Positions 16,649 through 25,522 of a stretch of 53,559 nucleotides of DNA are shown here, in pieces; the stretch's first letter is position 1; each line of letters starts with the position of its first letter. This DNA is from a bacterium (GTDB taxonomy: Bacteria > Chloroflexota > Dormibacteria > Aeolococcales > Aeolococcaceae), in assembly GCA_021803465.1 (NCBI GenBank), contig JAJZLL010000024.1, positions 1 through 53,559 on the forward strand. Direction: 5' to 3'. The notes below the pieces were generated by a model that did not search any database, was not told where the DNA came from, and saw nothing but the letters and a program-made list of their open reading frames with translations. Both the position numbers and the translations under genes were made by a program.

Positions 16649-18867
16649 TGGCGGACCTTGGAACAATAATGCTGCCCATCACGGGTGTTGTTGCGCCTGA
16701 TGTGCAGCTGAAGGACGCCATTCCCCAGATCAGAGAGCATGCACCACTTCCCCTATTTGTGGGAACAGCAGCAAAGATTGAGGGATGTCTTGATGCCACA
16801 GGCCTCATGACAGGAGGAGAGCAGTCACTCGTTGCGGGAACCGTCAGCGATGTGATGGGAAGCGTTCTTCTGCTCGACAGTGGGCTCACAATTGAGGAAG
16901 CCACGCGTCGTCTCCTCGCTTCCAGCGCAAAAGCTGTGGTTGTCACAGAGCGGACTGGAGTGTTTGGCGGAGCCGTGGCGCCAGTGGGATTTGTGAGCAC
17001 AGTCCAGATTCTTGCCCGGATTGGCAAGAATGTCATGGACAAGGCTCCCATGAAGATCCTTTCCGGCAAGCGGGATCTTGGCTTCAATGTCCCGATCACT
17101 CCGTGCCAGAGGAACTGTCCCATCCATCAGGAGATTGCGACATACATCGACTATGTGAGCCAGGGACGGTATGTCGATTCGTGGATGGTCATCCATGAGA
17201 CGAATCCGTTTCCGAGCATGCTTGGAAGGCTCTGCAACCATCCATGCGAGACTGACTGCAAGCGTGGCTGGGATGCGGGAGAGGAGCCTGTAACGATCCG
17301 CTCCATCAAGCGGTTCTCCACGGACTATTCGTACTCCCAGGGACTCTGGATCGACTACAAGATCGCGCCAGAAAAGGGGAAGAAGGTGGCCATTGTCGGT
17401 GGTGGACCTTCTGGCCTCACTGCAGCACTGGATCTCCGGGTGCAGGGGTACGATGTCACGATCTTCGAGCGTGAGGGAAAGGTGGGCGGATGCCTAAGCA
17501 CGAGCATTCCCCCCTTCCGGTTTGATCACAAGCAGCTGAAGTGGGAGATTGACATGATCCTGGCCACAGGCATCACTGTCAACACGAACACTCCTGTAGG
17601 CGATGGCGAGAATGACATCCATCTCGACGATCTCCTGCGTGACTACGATGCTGTGTACACGAGTGTGGGTCTCATGAAAGGTCGCATCCTTCCTGTGCCT
17701 GGTCATGATGCAACACAGGTGACTGATGCGATGTCGTTCCTCCGGACCATCTCGTATGACCGCATCCCTGACCATTTCCCCATTGATGGCCGTGTCGTCG
17801 TCGTGGGAGGTGGCGCAGTTGCCACGGATGCCTGCCAGTCCTCTATCAAGATGGGCGCTGGTGAAGTGTGGATGTGCGCGATCGAGCCTGAGGACAAGCT
17901 TCCCGCATTCGGCAATGAGCTTCATGAGGCAAAGGAGATTGGTCTCCACATCCAGTGCGGAATCCTCGTGAAGGAGATCCTCCATGACACCGAGGGGAAT
18001 GTGACTGGCGTGTCGTTTGCTCCCCTTGATGAGCTCCAGTTTGATCCGATGTCCGGCAAGCTCATCTTTGCCTCCGTCAAAGAGAAGGAGGGAGCGGAGA
18101 GGTGGACAGTCGATGCGGACTATGTCATCTTCGCTTCGGGCCAGATGATGGACACACCTGGTGGTACAGCACCACTTTCTCCACGTGGACTTGTGAGTGC
18201 GGATCGTGGTGGCCACACGAGCGTTCCAAAGCTCTTTGCTGGGGGTGACTGCGTCCAGGGTCCATCATTCATTGTCGATGCGATGGGCTGGGGGCACAGG
18301 GTTGCACGGTCCATCAGGGAGTTCCTTGGCGAGAAGCAGGAGAACCTCGATGGCCGGCTCTACCAGACCATTGTTGAGCGTACGGATGACCACAGGAAGT
18401 CCGAAGTGTTCGAGCGCACGGAGCCAGCCATTCTTGAGGCAGCGAAGCGGTACGACATGTCGGAGTGCGAACTTCCCTGGAGCGATGAGGAAGCAGTCGT
18501 GCAGGCGATCCGGTGCTTCCAGTGCGATACAGTGCACTACTACGATGAGAGCGTCTGCGTGCTGTGTGGCGCGTGCGATGATGTCTGTCCCGAAAAGGCA
18601 ATCGATGTTGTCGTGTTTGGTGAGGACAGGGAACGCTCATCTGGAGGCACAACAAAGGTCTGCGAGACTGAGGTTGGACTTCCTGATGGGGGAGGAGTTG
18701 GCGGAGAAATCTTCATCAACTATGACCGCTGCACCAACTGCAGGATCTGTGAGGACCACTGCCCAGTGAACTGCATCACGTTCGAACGAGTCCGGTACGT
18801 GGATGACAGGATGCGGGTTGTCGAGAAGCCCCACCTTGCGAAGACACTGCCACTCATGGCAGTCTAG
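16648..18867 (+). CDS. CBS - GltD-like NAD(P)H oxidoreductase - 2x[4Fe-4S] ferredoxin fusion
   Basis: 739 residues in three parts. Residues 1-130 look like a degenerate CBS pair (SDVMGSVLLLDSGLTIEE, then VVVTERTGVFGG and PVGFVSTVQIL). Residues 145-600 match the glutamate-synthase small-subunit / DPD-like flavoprotein: an N-terminal Fe-S site (C153, C157, C196, C200 and C204), an FAD Rossmann motif VAIVGGGPSGLTAA at 247-260, and a second nucleotide site VVVVGGGAVATDACQ. FAGGDCVQGPSFIVDAMGWG is the C-terminal FAD segment. Residues 637-647 and 695-705 are two C-x2-C-x2-C-x3-C ferredoxin motifs. No glutamate synthase large subunit is nearby, so a role moving electrons between NAD(P)H and ferredoxin or a partner enzyme is more likely. 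A paralogous fusion without CBS closes the por operon at 43745. Confidence 0.85.
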   Translation: MADLGTIMLPITGVVAPDVQLKDAIPQIREHAPLPLFVGTAAKIEGCLDATGLMTGGEQSLVAGTVSDVMGSVLLLDSGLTIEEATRRLLASSAKAVVVTERTGVFGGAVAPVGFVSTVQILARIGKNVMDKAPMKILSGKRDLGFNVPITPCQRNCPIHQEIATYIDYVSQGRYVDSWMVIHETNPFPSMLGRLCNHPCETDCKRGWDAGEEPVTIRSIKRFSTDYSYSQGLWIDYKIAPEKGKKVAIVGGGPSGLTAALDLRVQGYDVTIFEREGKVGGCLSTSIPPFRFDHKQLKWEIDMILATGITVNTNTPVGDGENDIHLDDLLRDYDAVYTSVGLMKGRILPVPGHDATQVTDAMSFLRTISYDRIPDHFPIDGRVVVVGGGAVATDACQSSIKMGAGEVWMCAIEPEDKLPAFGNELHEAKEIGLHIQCGILVKEILHDTEGNVTGVSFAPLDELQFDPMSGKLIFASVKEKEGAERWTVDADYVIFASGQMMDTPGGTAPLSPRGLVSADRGGHTSVPKLFAGGDCVQGPSFIVDAMGWGHRVARSIREFLGEKQENLDGRLYQTIVERTDDHRKSEVFERTEPAILEAAKRYDMSECELPWSDEEAVVQAIRCFQCDTVHYYDESVCVLCGACDDVCPEKAIDVVVFGEDRERSSGGTTKVCETEVGLPDGGGVGGEIFINYDRCTNCRICEDHCPVNCITFERVRYVDDRMRVVEKPHLAKTLPLMAV

Positions 18868-18882
18868 CTTCAGTCCTGCGTC

Positions 18883-19356
18883 GTGCCAACGCACCTCGAC
18901 ACTGACGAACAGTTCATGTCCGTGGCACTCATGCTTGCGAGGCATGCTTGGGACATGGGCGAAGTGCCAGTGGCAGCTCTCGCAGTGAGGAAGGGAACCA
19001 TCATTGCTGCACGCTGGAACGAGATGGAGCATCTGCATGATGCGACTGCGCATGCGGAAATGGAAGTGCTGAGGACGTGTGCAGTACGCGCATCATCATG
19101 GCGCCTCGATGGTGTCACGCTCTACGTGACACTGGAGCCATGCGCCATGTGCGCAGGCGCACTCGTGCTCTCACGTGTGGACCGTGTCGTGTATGGAGCC
19201 CACGACCCCAAGAAGGGTGCCGATGGATCTGTGATGGATGTGCTCCAGCATGAACGCAACAACCACCACCCGGAGGTGAGGGAAGGAGTGCTCGCTGCCG
19301 AGTCCCGGGAACTGCTCCAGCAGTTCTTCAGGGAGCGGCGAAAACAAGTCAGCTGA
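18883..19356 (+). CDS. tadA: tRNA-specific adenosine deaminase
   Basis: 157 residues. It deaminates A34 to inosine in the tRNA-Arg(ACG) wobble position. The zinc site and catalytic glutamate are HAEME near residue 58 and PCAMC near 86. The N-terminal strand AWDMGEVPVAALAV and the loop GAHDPKKGADGSVMDVL fit TadA rather than cytidine or guanine deaminases. The GTG at 18883 gives normal family length; the ATG at 18916 would cut into helix 1. It lies 15 nt after the CBS-GltD-Fd gene and is probably co-transcribed. The tRNA substrate gene is not in this window. Confidence 0.9.
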   Translation: MPTHLDTDEQFMSVALMLARHAWDMGEVPVAALAVRKGTIIAARWNEMEHLHDATAHAEMEVLRTCAVRASSWRLDGVTLYVTLEPCAMCAGALVLSRVDRVVYGAHDPKKGADGSVMDVLQHERNNHHPEVREGVLAAESRELLQQFFRERRKQVS

Positions 19357-19368
19357 CACCCTCCAGAC

Positions 19369-19407
19369 AAAAAAATTCCTGACACAGAGCCGGAGCCCTG
19401 TGTCAGG
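19369..19407 (-). terminator. Strong rho-independent terminator, minus strand
   Basis: A perfect 10-bp stem (CCTGACACAG with CTGTGTCAGG, 10-nt loop) is followed on the minus strand by AATTTTTTT. On the plus strand there is no U-run, so it is not a good terminator for tadA. The nearest upstream minus-strand gene is tRNA-Ser(CGA), about 230 nt away. Confidence 0.75.
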
Positions 19408-19724
<317 letters not shown>

Positions 19725-19776
19725 GCAGTACGCCATTTCACGTTACCAGATTCCGGATCGCTGCCAAGAAGGGGGC

Positions 19777-20232
19777 TCAGTGGTTCGCTGCAGCAGGATT
19801 TGTCGTGTCGGAATGCGACCAGACAGCTTCCCAGAGATGTCCATCCGGATCTGTGAAGTAGCCGGAGTACACTCCCCACGGACGGTCATGGCAGGATGGT
19901 GTCACAGTGCCACCAGACTGCGCCACCTTTGCGAGAAGCGCATCAACAGCCTCTCGTGACGGCAGGGCAATCCCAAGGCTGAACTCGGTTCTGCTCCTGG
20001 AGTCTTCAGCGACAGCAGCATCACGGGCAAGATTGTGTCGCTCATACAGTCCAATGGTGGGACATCCTTCCGGAGTGAGGAAGACAATCGTTCCATCAGC
20101 GCCAGAGATGTCATCGTGGAACTCTGTGCCGACTATGCCGGAGGCAGGCAGTTCAAGAACATCGGCATAGAACGCCAGGGAGCGGCTGAGGTCTGCCACT
20201 GCAAGCGTGATGAATGAGATGCGAAGGTCCAT
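19777..20232 (-). CDS. VOC (glyoxalase/bleomycin-resistance-like) protein
   Basis: 151 residues with the paired beta-alpha-beta-beta-beta modules of the vicinal oxygen chelate fold. The first module starts ISFITLAVADLSRSLAFYAD, and the second ends WGVYSGYFTDPDGHLWEAVW with the usual metal-binding glutamate in its last strand. The ligand set is too generic to tell a lyase, dioxygenase or resistance protein apart. The ATG at 20232 lies 7 nt after a TATGAT hexamer and has no Shine-Dalgarno sequence, so it fits leaderless translation. It is a single gene between tRNA-Ser genes. Confidence 0.85.
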   Translation of the reverse strand: MDLRISFITLAVADLSRSLAFYADVLELPASGIVGTEFHDDISGADGTIVFLTPEGCPTIGLYERHNLARDAAVAEDSRSRTEFSLGIALPSREAVDALLAKVAQSGGTVTPSCHDRPWGVYSGYFTDPDGHLWEAVWSHSDTTNPAAANH

Positions 20233-20239
20233 GCCCAGC

Positions 20240-20245
20240 ATCATA
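20240..20245 (-). promoter_or_regulatory. -10 box, leaderless promoter of the VOC gene
   Basis: TATGAT on the minus strand, 7 nt before the ATG at 20232. Confidence 0.45.
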
Positions 20246-20292
20246 CACACAATGCTGCCGTGCTAGTCCGCAGGGGCACGGCATGCGTACGG

Positions 20293-20298
20293 TACAAT
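20293..20298 (+). promoter_or_regulatory. -10 box of tRNA-Ser(GGA)
   Basis: TACAAT, 7 nt before nucleotide 1 of the tRNA, so the primary transcript probably starts at the mature 5' end. Confidence 0.5.
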
Positions 20299-20305
20299 CA
20301 TCTGC

Positions 20306-20399
20306 GGAGCGATCGCCTAGTCTGGTCGAGGGCGCCGCACTGGAAATGCGGTATACGGGGCAACTCGTATCGAGGGTTCGAATCCCTCTCGCTCCGCCA
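20306..20399 (+). tRNA. tRNA-Ser(GGA)
   Basis: A class II tRNA with acceptor arm GGAGCGA/TCGCTCC, anticodon arm CCGCA-CTGGAAA-TGCGG (anticodon GGA), a long variable arm and T-arm GAGGG-TTCGAAT-CCCTC. The discriminator is G and CCA is encoded at 20397-20399, unlike the other tRNAs here. Confidence 0.95.
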
Positions 20400-20429
20400 C
20401 TTCGCCCAATGCGCAGATCATGGACATGA

Positions 20430-20516
20430 CAGGTCGGAATGCTTCGTGTTTCCCAGTGCACTGACCTGAGATCGTGCCAGGGCTTGATACCTGTACGCGC
20501 TGTGAAGTGCAGGTAT
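20430..20516. repeat. Cluster of inverted repeats in an intergenic gap
   Basis: CAGGTC (20430-20435) pairs with GACCTG (20463-20468), and the second arm abuts the 10-bp palindrome CAGTGCACTG (20454-20463). ATACCTG (20487-20493) pairs with CAGGTAT (20510-20516). No U-run follows either hairpin. The gap between tRNA-Ser(GGA) and the next gene holds nothing else recognisable. Confidence 0.35.
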
Positions 20517-20537
20517 GAGGAATCCGGGACGTGATTG

Positions 20538-20855
20538 CTACTGCTGGTCGCGGAGGACGAAGCGATGGAGAATGCGGATGAGGTCCGTCTCGCGCTCGTG
20601 CGCCTGCTGCTGTGACTCCCGAAGCGTTGTACCGAGCAGTGCAATCTCGTGTCTGAGCGATCCAATGAGCTGGTAGAGGTTCGCGATCTCCTCCTGCTGG
20701 GCTCGGACAAGCGGCTCGAGCGAGAATGGCGCAGCTGATGGGAATGGCATTCCGGATGTGGCTGGTGTCCTCCGTTCCGGAGCAACTGCGCGCCCTATGA
20801 GATTGAGTTCAGGAAGTGCAGTCTGTGGTGTGACAGGGGCGTGCATTGCAGGCAT
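20538..20855 (-). CDS. Hypothetical small coiled-coil protein
   Basis: 105 residues. The first half is rich in proline and alanine. The second half is a helix with heptad character (QQEEIANLYQLIGSLRHEI, then LRESQQQAHERETDLI), likely a short coiled coil. No signal peptide or membrane segment is present. The ATG at 20855 has a perfect AAGGAG 8 nt upstream, which decides the start against in-frame codons further up. No family is recognised. It is divergent from the M20 peptidase gene. Confidence 0.7.
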   Translation of the reverse strand: MPAMHAPVTPQTALPELNLIGRAVAPERRTPATSGMPFPSAAPFSLEPLVRAQQEEIANLYQLIGSLRHEIALLGTTLRESQQQAHERETDLIRILHRFVLRDQQ

Positions 20856-21001
20856 TGGAACACTCCTTCGTATCAGTCCATGGCTGAGATTCATGGTGGG
20901 ACGGATTGACACTACGTGTAGTATCGCATGCTTGAGGCAGATTGGAACAGAAAACGGCTATGCTCTCCTACAGTGTCAGCGCACGACATGGGAGCCAGTA
21001 C

Positions 21002-22447
21002 ATGACCGGAGTGGAAGGACAGGACGGGTCCAGGACACTGCAGGAGCGTTCATGGAAACTTGAGATCGATGCGTATGTCGAAGCGCACCACGAGGAGATG
21101 TTCCAGGATCTCGCTGCCTGGTGCGCGATTCCGACAGTCTCTTCCCAGAGTGAGCATCGGGACGATGTGCGGAGGGGAGCCCAGTTCGCTCTTGATGCGC
21201 TTCGTGCCCGGGGATGCGGACATGGCGAGCTCGTGGAGACAACAGGACATCCCGTTGTGCATGCACGCTTTGGTGAAGATCCAGCTCGACCCACTGTTCT
21301 GGTGTATGGCCACTACGATGTGCAGCCTGAGGATCCTGTGGACGAGTGGACCTCGCCACCGTTTGTTCCCACACTGCGCAACAGTGCACTGTACGCACGG
21401 GGCGCTGTGGATGACAAAGGCCAGGTGTGGGCCCATCTGGCAGCCTTCGAATCGCTCATGGCATCAGGTGGATGTCCAGTGAATCTCATCTTCTTCCTCG
21501 AGGGAGAGGAGGAGATCGGATCCCCGCATTTCCATGAGGCTGTTGCAGCACGGAAAAACGAGCTCCAGTGCGATGTGGCTGTCATTTCTGACACAACCAT
21601 GACGGATCCTGACCACCCTGCCATCTGCACGCATCTTCGCGGAATCGTGGCTCTCGAATGCCATGTGACTGGACCTTCTGCAGACCTCCACTCTGGAGAG
21701 TTTGGCGGCATTGTCGCGAATCCTGCTGAGGCGCTCGCACGCATCCTTGCAGCACTCAAGGATCCAGACACTGGTCACGTCCTTGTTCCCGGCTTCTATG
21801 ACGACATTCCTCCCCTGACAGAACGTGAGCGCCATGCGCTTGCTGAAGTTCCGTTTGACGAGGAGGCAATGCGGGAGCATGCAGGAGTCGACACGTTTGT
21901 CGGCGATCCCCAGTATTCCCTTGTCGAACGGCTCTGGGCACAGCCGACGCTCGAGATCAATGGAGTGACTGCAGGGTACCAGGGCGAAGGATCGAAGACG
22001 ATCATTCCAAAGCATGCGTCAGCAAAGATCACGTGCAGGCTCGTGCCAAACCAGGATCCAATGACCATCGGGAGACGTGTTGCTGACTTCTGCGAGTCGC
22101 TCGCTCCAGAAGGCGTGCGTGTCAAAGCGACAGTGCAAAGCGGTGGAAATCCTGTCGTTGCACCTCTCGACAGTCCATATGTGCAGGCGACTGCCGATGC
22201 GCTTGAGGATGTCTACCATGCGAAGCCCAGCTTCATCCGGGAAGGGGGATCGATTCCCCCTGCTGACCTCCTCCAGACTGCGCTTGGGATACCTGTCATC
22301 CTCGTGGGATTTGGCATCCAGGAGGAGAACTACCATGCGCCCAACGAGCATTTTCATGAGACATCATTCATGCAGGCAGTCCGTGTCATTGCCAGGATGA
22401 TGCATGCATTCTCAACGATTCCCCGAACAGAAAGGAGCAAGCCATGA
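21002..22447 (+). CDS. M20 family metallodipeptidase
   Basis: 481 residues. It is a cytosolic di-zinc peptidase of the M20 dipeptidase (CNDP / ArgE-DapE-like) type. The metal and catalytic motifs occur in order: [11 protein letters not shown] with the first histidine and aspartate, [13 protein letters not shown] with the bridging aspartate, EGEEEIGSP with the general base, and a late histidine in [11 protein letters not shown]. The lid domain starts near [11 protein letters not shown]. The substrate (dipeptide, carnosine-like or an acylated amino acid) cannot be told. GGGAG lies 7 nt before the ATG at 21002; an in-frame start at 20942 would add an unlikely tail. It overlaps eno by ATGA. Confidence 0.9.
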   Translation: MTGVEGQDGSRTLQERSWKLEIDAYVEAHHEEMFQDLAAWCAIPTVSSQSEHRDDVRRGAQFALDALRARGCGHGELVETTGHPVVHARFGEDPARPTVLVYGHYDVQPEDPVDEWTSPPFVPTLRNSALYARGAVDDKGQVWAHLAAFESLMASGGCPVNLIFFLEGEEEIGSPHFHEAVAARKNELQCDVAVISDTTMTDPDHPAICTHLRGIVALECHVTGPSADLHSGEFGGIVANPAEALARILAALKDPDTGHVLVPGFYDDIPPLTERERHALAEVPFDEEAMREHAGVDTFVGDPQYSLVERLWAQPTLEINGVTAGYQGEGSKTIIPKHASAKITCRLVPNQDPMTIGRRVADFCESLAPEGVRVKATVQSGGNPVVAPLDSPYVQATADALEDVYHAKPSFIREGGSIPPADLLQTALGIPVILVGFGIQEENYHAPNEHFHETSFMQAVRVIARMMHAFSTIPRTERSKP

Positions 22448-23760
22448 CTGCGATAGTTGCACTGGACGGACTCGAGATTCTCGACTCCCGGGGAAATCCG
22501 ACGCTTGAGGTGCGGGTTGCCTGCGAGTCAGGGATCGTGGGAGTGGCCAAAGTACCCAGTGGTGCAAGCACTGGGGAACAGGAGGCAGTTGAGCTCCGTG
22601 ACCGGGATGCGAAGCGGTATGGGGGGCTTGGTGTAACAAGCGTTGTCCGCACAGTCGGCTCGACTCTTGCTGAATGCCTGGTGGGTCATGAGGTGTCTGA
22701 CCAGGCGGCAATCGATGCAGCACTCTGCCAGGTCGATGGCACGGAAAACAAGCACCATCTCGGTGCGAATGCGCTTCTTGGCGCGAGCATTGCGTGTGCC
22801 CATGCTGCTGCAGAGGAAGCTGGGCTTCCCCTGTACCGGTACATTGGAGGCGCGCATGCGACAATCCTCCCTGTGCCCATGATGAATGTCATCAATGGTG
22901 GGAAGCACGCCGAGAACTCGATAGACTTCCAGGAGTTCATGATTGTCCCTGTCGGAGCAGACCGCTTTGCTGAAGCGCTCCGCTATGGAGCTGAATGCTT
23001 CCATGCGCTGAAGCGCCTCCTTCACACCCGGGGGCTTGCCACTGGGCAGGGGGATGAGGGAGGGTTTGCACCAGACCTTCCGACAAACGAGGCTGCGCTG
23101 GAGCTTCTCCTTGAAGCAATCGAAAGTGCAGGATTCAGGCCTGGAACCGATGTTGCCCTTGCGCTTGATCCTGCAGTCTCTGAACTGTGGGATGGCACGT
23201 CACAGGAGTATGTCCTGAAGGGGGAGGGCGTGAGGCTCTCATCGGATGCGCTTGTGGAGCGGTGGAAGGCATGGACGAAGGCCTACCCCATCATCTCCCT
23301 TGAGGATGGCATGGCAGAGGATGACTGGAAGGGGTGGGAGCATCTCACAAGAGAAATTGGCGATGCAGTCCAGCTTGTTGGCGATGATGTGTTCGTGACC
23401 AATCCCAGGCTCATCGAGAAGGGCATCAGCCGCTCCTGCGCGAATGCTGTCCTCATCAAGCTCAACCAGATTGGAACGCTCTCCGAGACGCTTGAGGCAA
23501 TGAGGATTGCGCGGGAAGCGGGATACCGGTGCGTTGTGAGTCACAGGAGTGGGGAGACAGAGGATACGACAATAGCGGATCTTGCTGTCGCAACAGGCTG
23601 TGGCCAGATCAAGACAGGAGCTCCATCACGCTCAGAGCGGGTCGCGAAGTACAACAGGCTGCTCCGCATTGAGCATGATCTTGGGGATGCTGCCCGGTTC
23701 CTTGGCGAGCGTGCTTTCCGCTCCGCACCCCGGAAGGAAGCGCAGGAAGCTCGGGCATAA
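22444..23760 (+). CDS. eno: Enolase (phosphopyruvate hydratase)
   Basis: 438 residues. It converts 2-phosphoglycerate to phosphoenolpyruvate in glycolysis. Family hallmarks are [11 protein letters not shown] at the N-terminus, [37 protein letters not shown], the magnesium-binding [30 protein letters not shown] with the catalytic lysine, and [17 protein letters not shown]. All are intact. The start overlaps the M20 peptidase stop, so expression of a core glycolytic enzyme is coupled to a peptidase gene, which is an unusual neighbour. Confidence 0.97.
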   Translation: MTAIVALDGLEILDSRGNPTLEVRVACESGIVGVAKVPSGASTGEQEAVELRDRDAKRYGGLGVTSVVRTVGSTLAECLVGHEVSDQAAIDAALCQVDGTENKHHLGANALLGASIACAHAAAEEAGLPLYRYIGGAHATILPVPMMNVINGGKHAENSIDFQEFMIVPVGADRFAEALRYGAECFHALKRLLHTRGLATGQGDEGGFAPDLPTNEAALELLLEAIESAGFRPGTDVALALDPAVSELWDGTSQEYVLKGEGVRLSSDALVERWKAWTKAYPIISLEDGMAEDDWKGWEHLTREIGDAVQLVGDDVFVTNPRLIEKGISRSCANAVLIKLNQIGTLSETLEAMRIAREAGYRCVVSHRSGETEDTTIADLAVATGCGQIKTGAPSRSERVAKYNRLLRIEHDLGDAARFLGERAFRSAPRKEAQEARA

Positions 23761-23833
23761 CCTGGAAGTCGTCAAGCCCTGAGGATTGGAAAACACGATA
23801 CGATAGGGCTGATCCCAAACAAGGAGACCATTC

Positions 23834-24073
23834 ATGTCCATCATCCGACTCACCTCAGGAGCCGATGTTCCCATCAAATTCTCGGTGAACGAGGCTCTCG
23901 AGATCCTCTCAGCGCTTACACAGCCCACTGGCTTCATTGAACTTCCTGGAATGGATGGTTCACTCTTTGTGCGTCCAAGCGAAGTCATTGCCATTTTTCC
24001 GGAACCTCTGAAGCGTGGAGCAGGCTTCCATCTCGACGATGAGGAAGCCCCGAAGTCTGGCAAGAAGTCGTAG
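23834..24073 (+). CDS. Small hypothetical protein
   Basis: 79 residues. A short beta-rich module (IIRLTSGADVPIKFSVNEAL, then FVRPSEVIAIFP) ends in a charged tail (DDEEAPKSGKKS). The FVRPSEVIAI end recalls small FlbD-like and similar proteins, but I would not assign it. AAGGAG lies 8 nt before the ATG, and TACGAT at about 23800 could be its -10. It sits between eno and der on the same strand. Confidence 0.7.
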   Translation: MSIIRLTSGADVPIKFSVNEALEILSALTQPTGFIELPGMDGSLFVRPSEVIAIFPEPLKRGAGFHLDDEEAPKSGKKS

Positions 24074-24109
24074 CGGCGTTCGCTTCCGCATTTACTGGGG
24101 GACACTGCT

Positions 24110-25522
24110 GTGCCACGTTCTCGATCCAGGTCAACTGTTGCCCGCATGCAGCGTGGTGCAGGCGCATGGATGTGGTCGGACGAGGCGGAACACCATGGAA
24201 GCGCGATTGTTGCGCTCGTGGGCAGACCCAACGTAGGGAAGTCGACACTCTTCAACAGGCTCGTTGGCAGACGGCATTCCATTGTGGATGATCAGCCTGG
24301 CCTCACACGTGACCGCATCTACGGGCTCACGGACTGGCAGGGAACACTCTTCACCATTGTTGACACTGCTGGTCTTGTGACGGATGAGCATGAGACGGAT
24401 GTGCTTCTCAGGGCCATGCAGTCGCAGTCGCATCGAGTGCTCGATGATGCTGATGTCATCTGTTTCATGATCGATGTGCGCGATGGCATCACCCGTGAGG
24501 ACGAGGAGATCGCTGAGCGGCTCAGGAAGCTTGCGAAGCCACTCATTCTTGTCGCGAACAAGGGAGAGGCACGATTCCCGGATGTCACGGAGTGCTATCG
24601 ACTCGGCTTTGGCGAGCCCATTGTCATAAGCGCGCTCCATGGACAAGGAACGGGAGATCTTCTCGATGCAGTGATAGAGCATCTTCCGGAGCGGAGCAGT
24701 GCTGAGGAGTCGACTGCAGTGGAATACGCCTTTGCCATCATCGGGCGACCGAATGTGGGAAAGTCCTCCATTCTCAATGCGCTTGTGGGTGATGAGCGGG
24801 CTCTTGTTTCTCCCATTGCGGGAACAACCCGGGATGCGATTGACACCATCATCGAGATGGGAGGAGAGAGAATCCGCCTTGTCGACACGGCAGGCATCAG
24901 GAAGCATGGAGCCGTTTCATCAAATGCGGAACAGTACTCGGTTCTTCGTGCACTCCGTGCCCTTCAGCACTGCGATGTTGCCATTCTTGTGATTGATGCC
25001 AATGAGGGAGTCGTCTCCCAGGACCGCCATGTGGCAGGCTATGCAGTGGATGCAGGGAAGGGAGTGGTCCTCGTTCCGAACAAGTGGGACCTTCTTGATC
25101 GTGAAACCCGTGAGGATCCTGCATTCCTCAACCAGCTCCGGCATGACTTCTCTTTCATTCCTGGCACACCCATCGTGACAGCAAGCGCGCTCGAGGGTCG
25201 CAACCTTCTCAAGATCCTCGAATCCGCACGGAATGTTGCCGAGTCCCGGCGGACCCACATGCCAACCCACATGCTCAATGACCTCATCAGGGATGCTGTG
25301 GCTTCCCATCCGCCAACAATCTCCCGGGGACGGAGGCTCAAGATCCTCTATGCGACCCAGGCTGAGGCCAATGCTCCAACTGTCGTGCTGTTCGTGAATG
25401 ATCCGGAGCTTGTCCATTTCAGCTACCTCCGGTACCTTGAGAACCGCATCAGGTCAGTGTTCGCGTTTCCTGGAGTGCGCATCCATTTCACTGTCCGCAA
25501 GCGGCATGCGGACGAGGCGTGA
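24110..25522 (+). CDS. der: Ribosome-assembly GTPase Der (EngA)
   Basis: 470 residues. Der has two tandem GTPase domains and a KH-like C-terminus, and it helps mature the 50S subunit. Domain 1 has G1 GRPNVGKST near residue 39 and G3 DTAG. Domain 2 has GRPNVGKSS, G2/G3 AGTTRD and DTAG, and G4 NKWD. The C-terminal KH domain runs from about 370 (MLNDLIRDAVASHPP) to FPGVRIHFTVR. G4 of domain 1 reads NKGE instead of NKxD; such variants exist in some Der proteins. The GTG at 24110 has GGGGGA 6 nt upstream and gives about 30 residues before domain 1, so a shorter start is possible. The stop overlaps gpsA. Confidence 0.95.
   Translation: MPRSRSRSTVARMQRGAGAWMWSDEAEHHGSAIVALVGRPNVGKSTLFNRLVGRRHSIVDDQPGLTRDRIYGLTDWQGTLFTIVDTAGLVTDEHETDVLLRAMQSQSHRVLDDADVICFMIDVRDGITREDEEIAERLRKLAKPLILVANKGEARFPDVTECYRLGFGEPIVISALHGQGTGDLLDAVIEHLPERSSAEESTAVEYAFAIIGRPNVGKSSILNALVGDERALVSPIAGTTRDAIDTIIEMGGERIRLVDTAGIRKHGAVSSNAEQYSVLRALRALQHCDVAILVIDANEGVVSQDRHVAGYAVDAGKGVVLVPNKWDLLDRETREDPAFLNQLRHDFSFIPGTPIVTASALEGRNLLKILESARNVAESRRTHMPTHMLNDLIRDAVASHPPTISRGRRLKILYATQAEANAPTVVLFVNDPELVHFSYLRYLENRIRSVFAFPGVRIHFTVRKRHADEA

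Noticed and set aside
24557-24568. Altered G4 motif (NKGE) in the first GTPase domain of Der as a sign of lost function
   Set aside because: NKxE variants occur in domain 1 of some Der proteins, and every other motif is intact.
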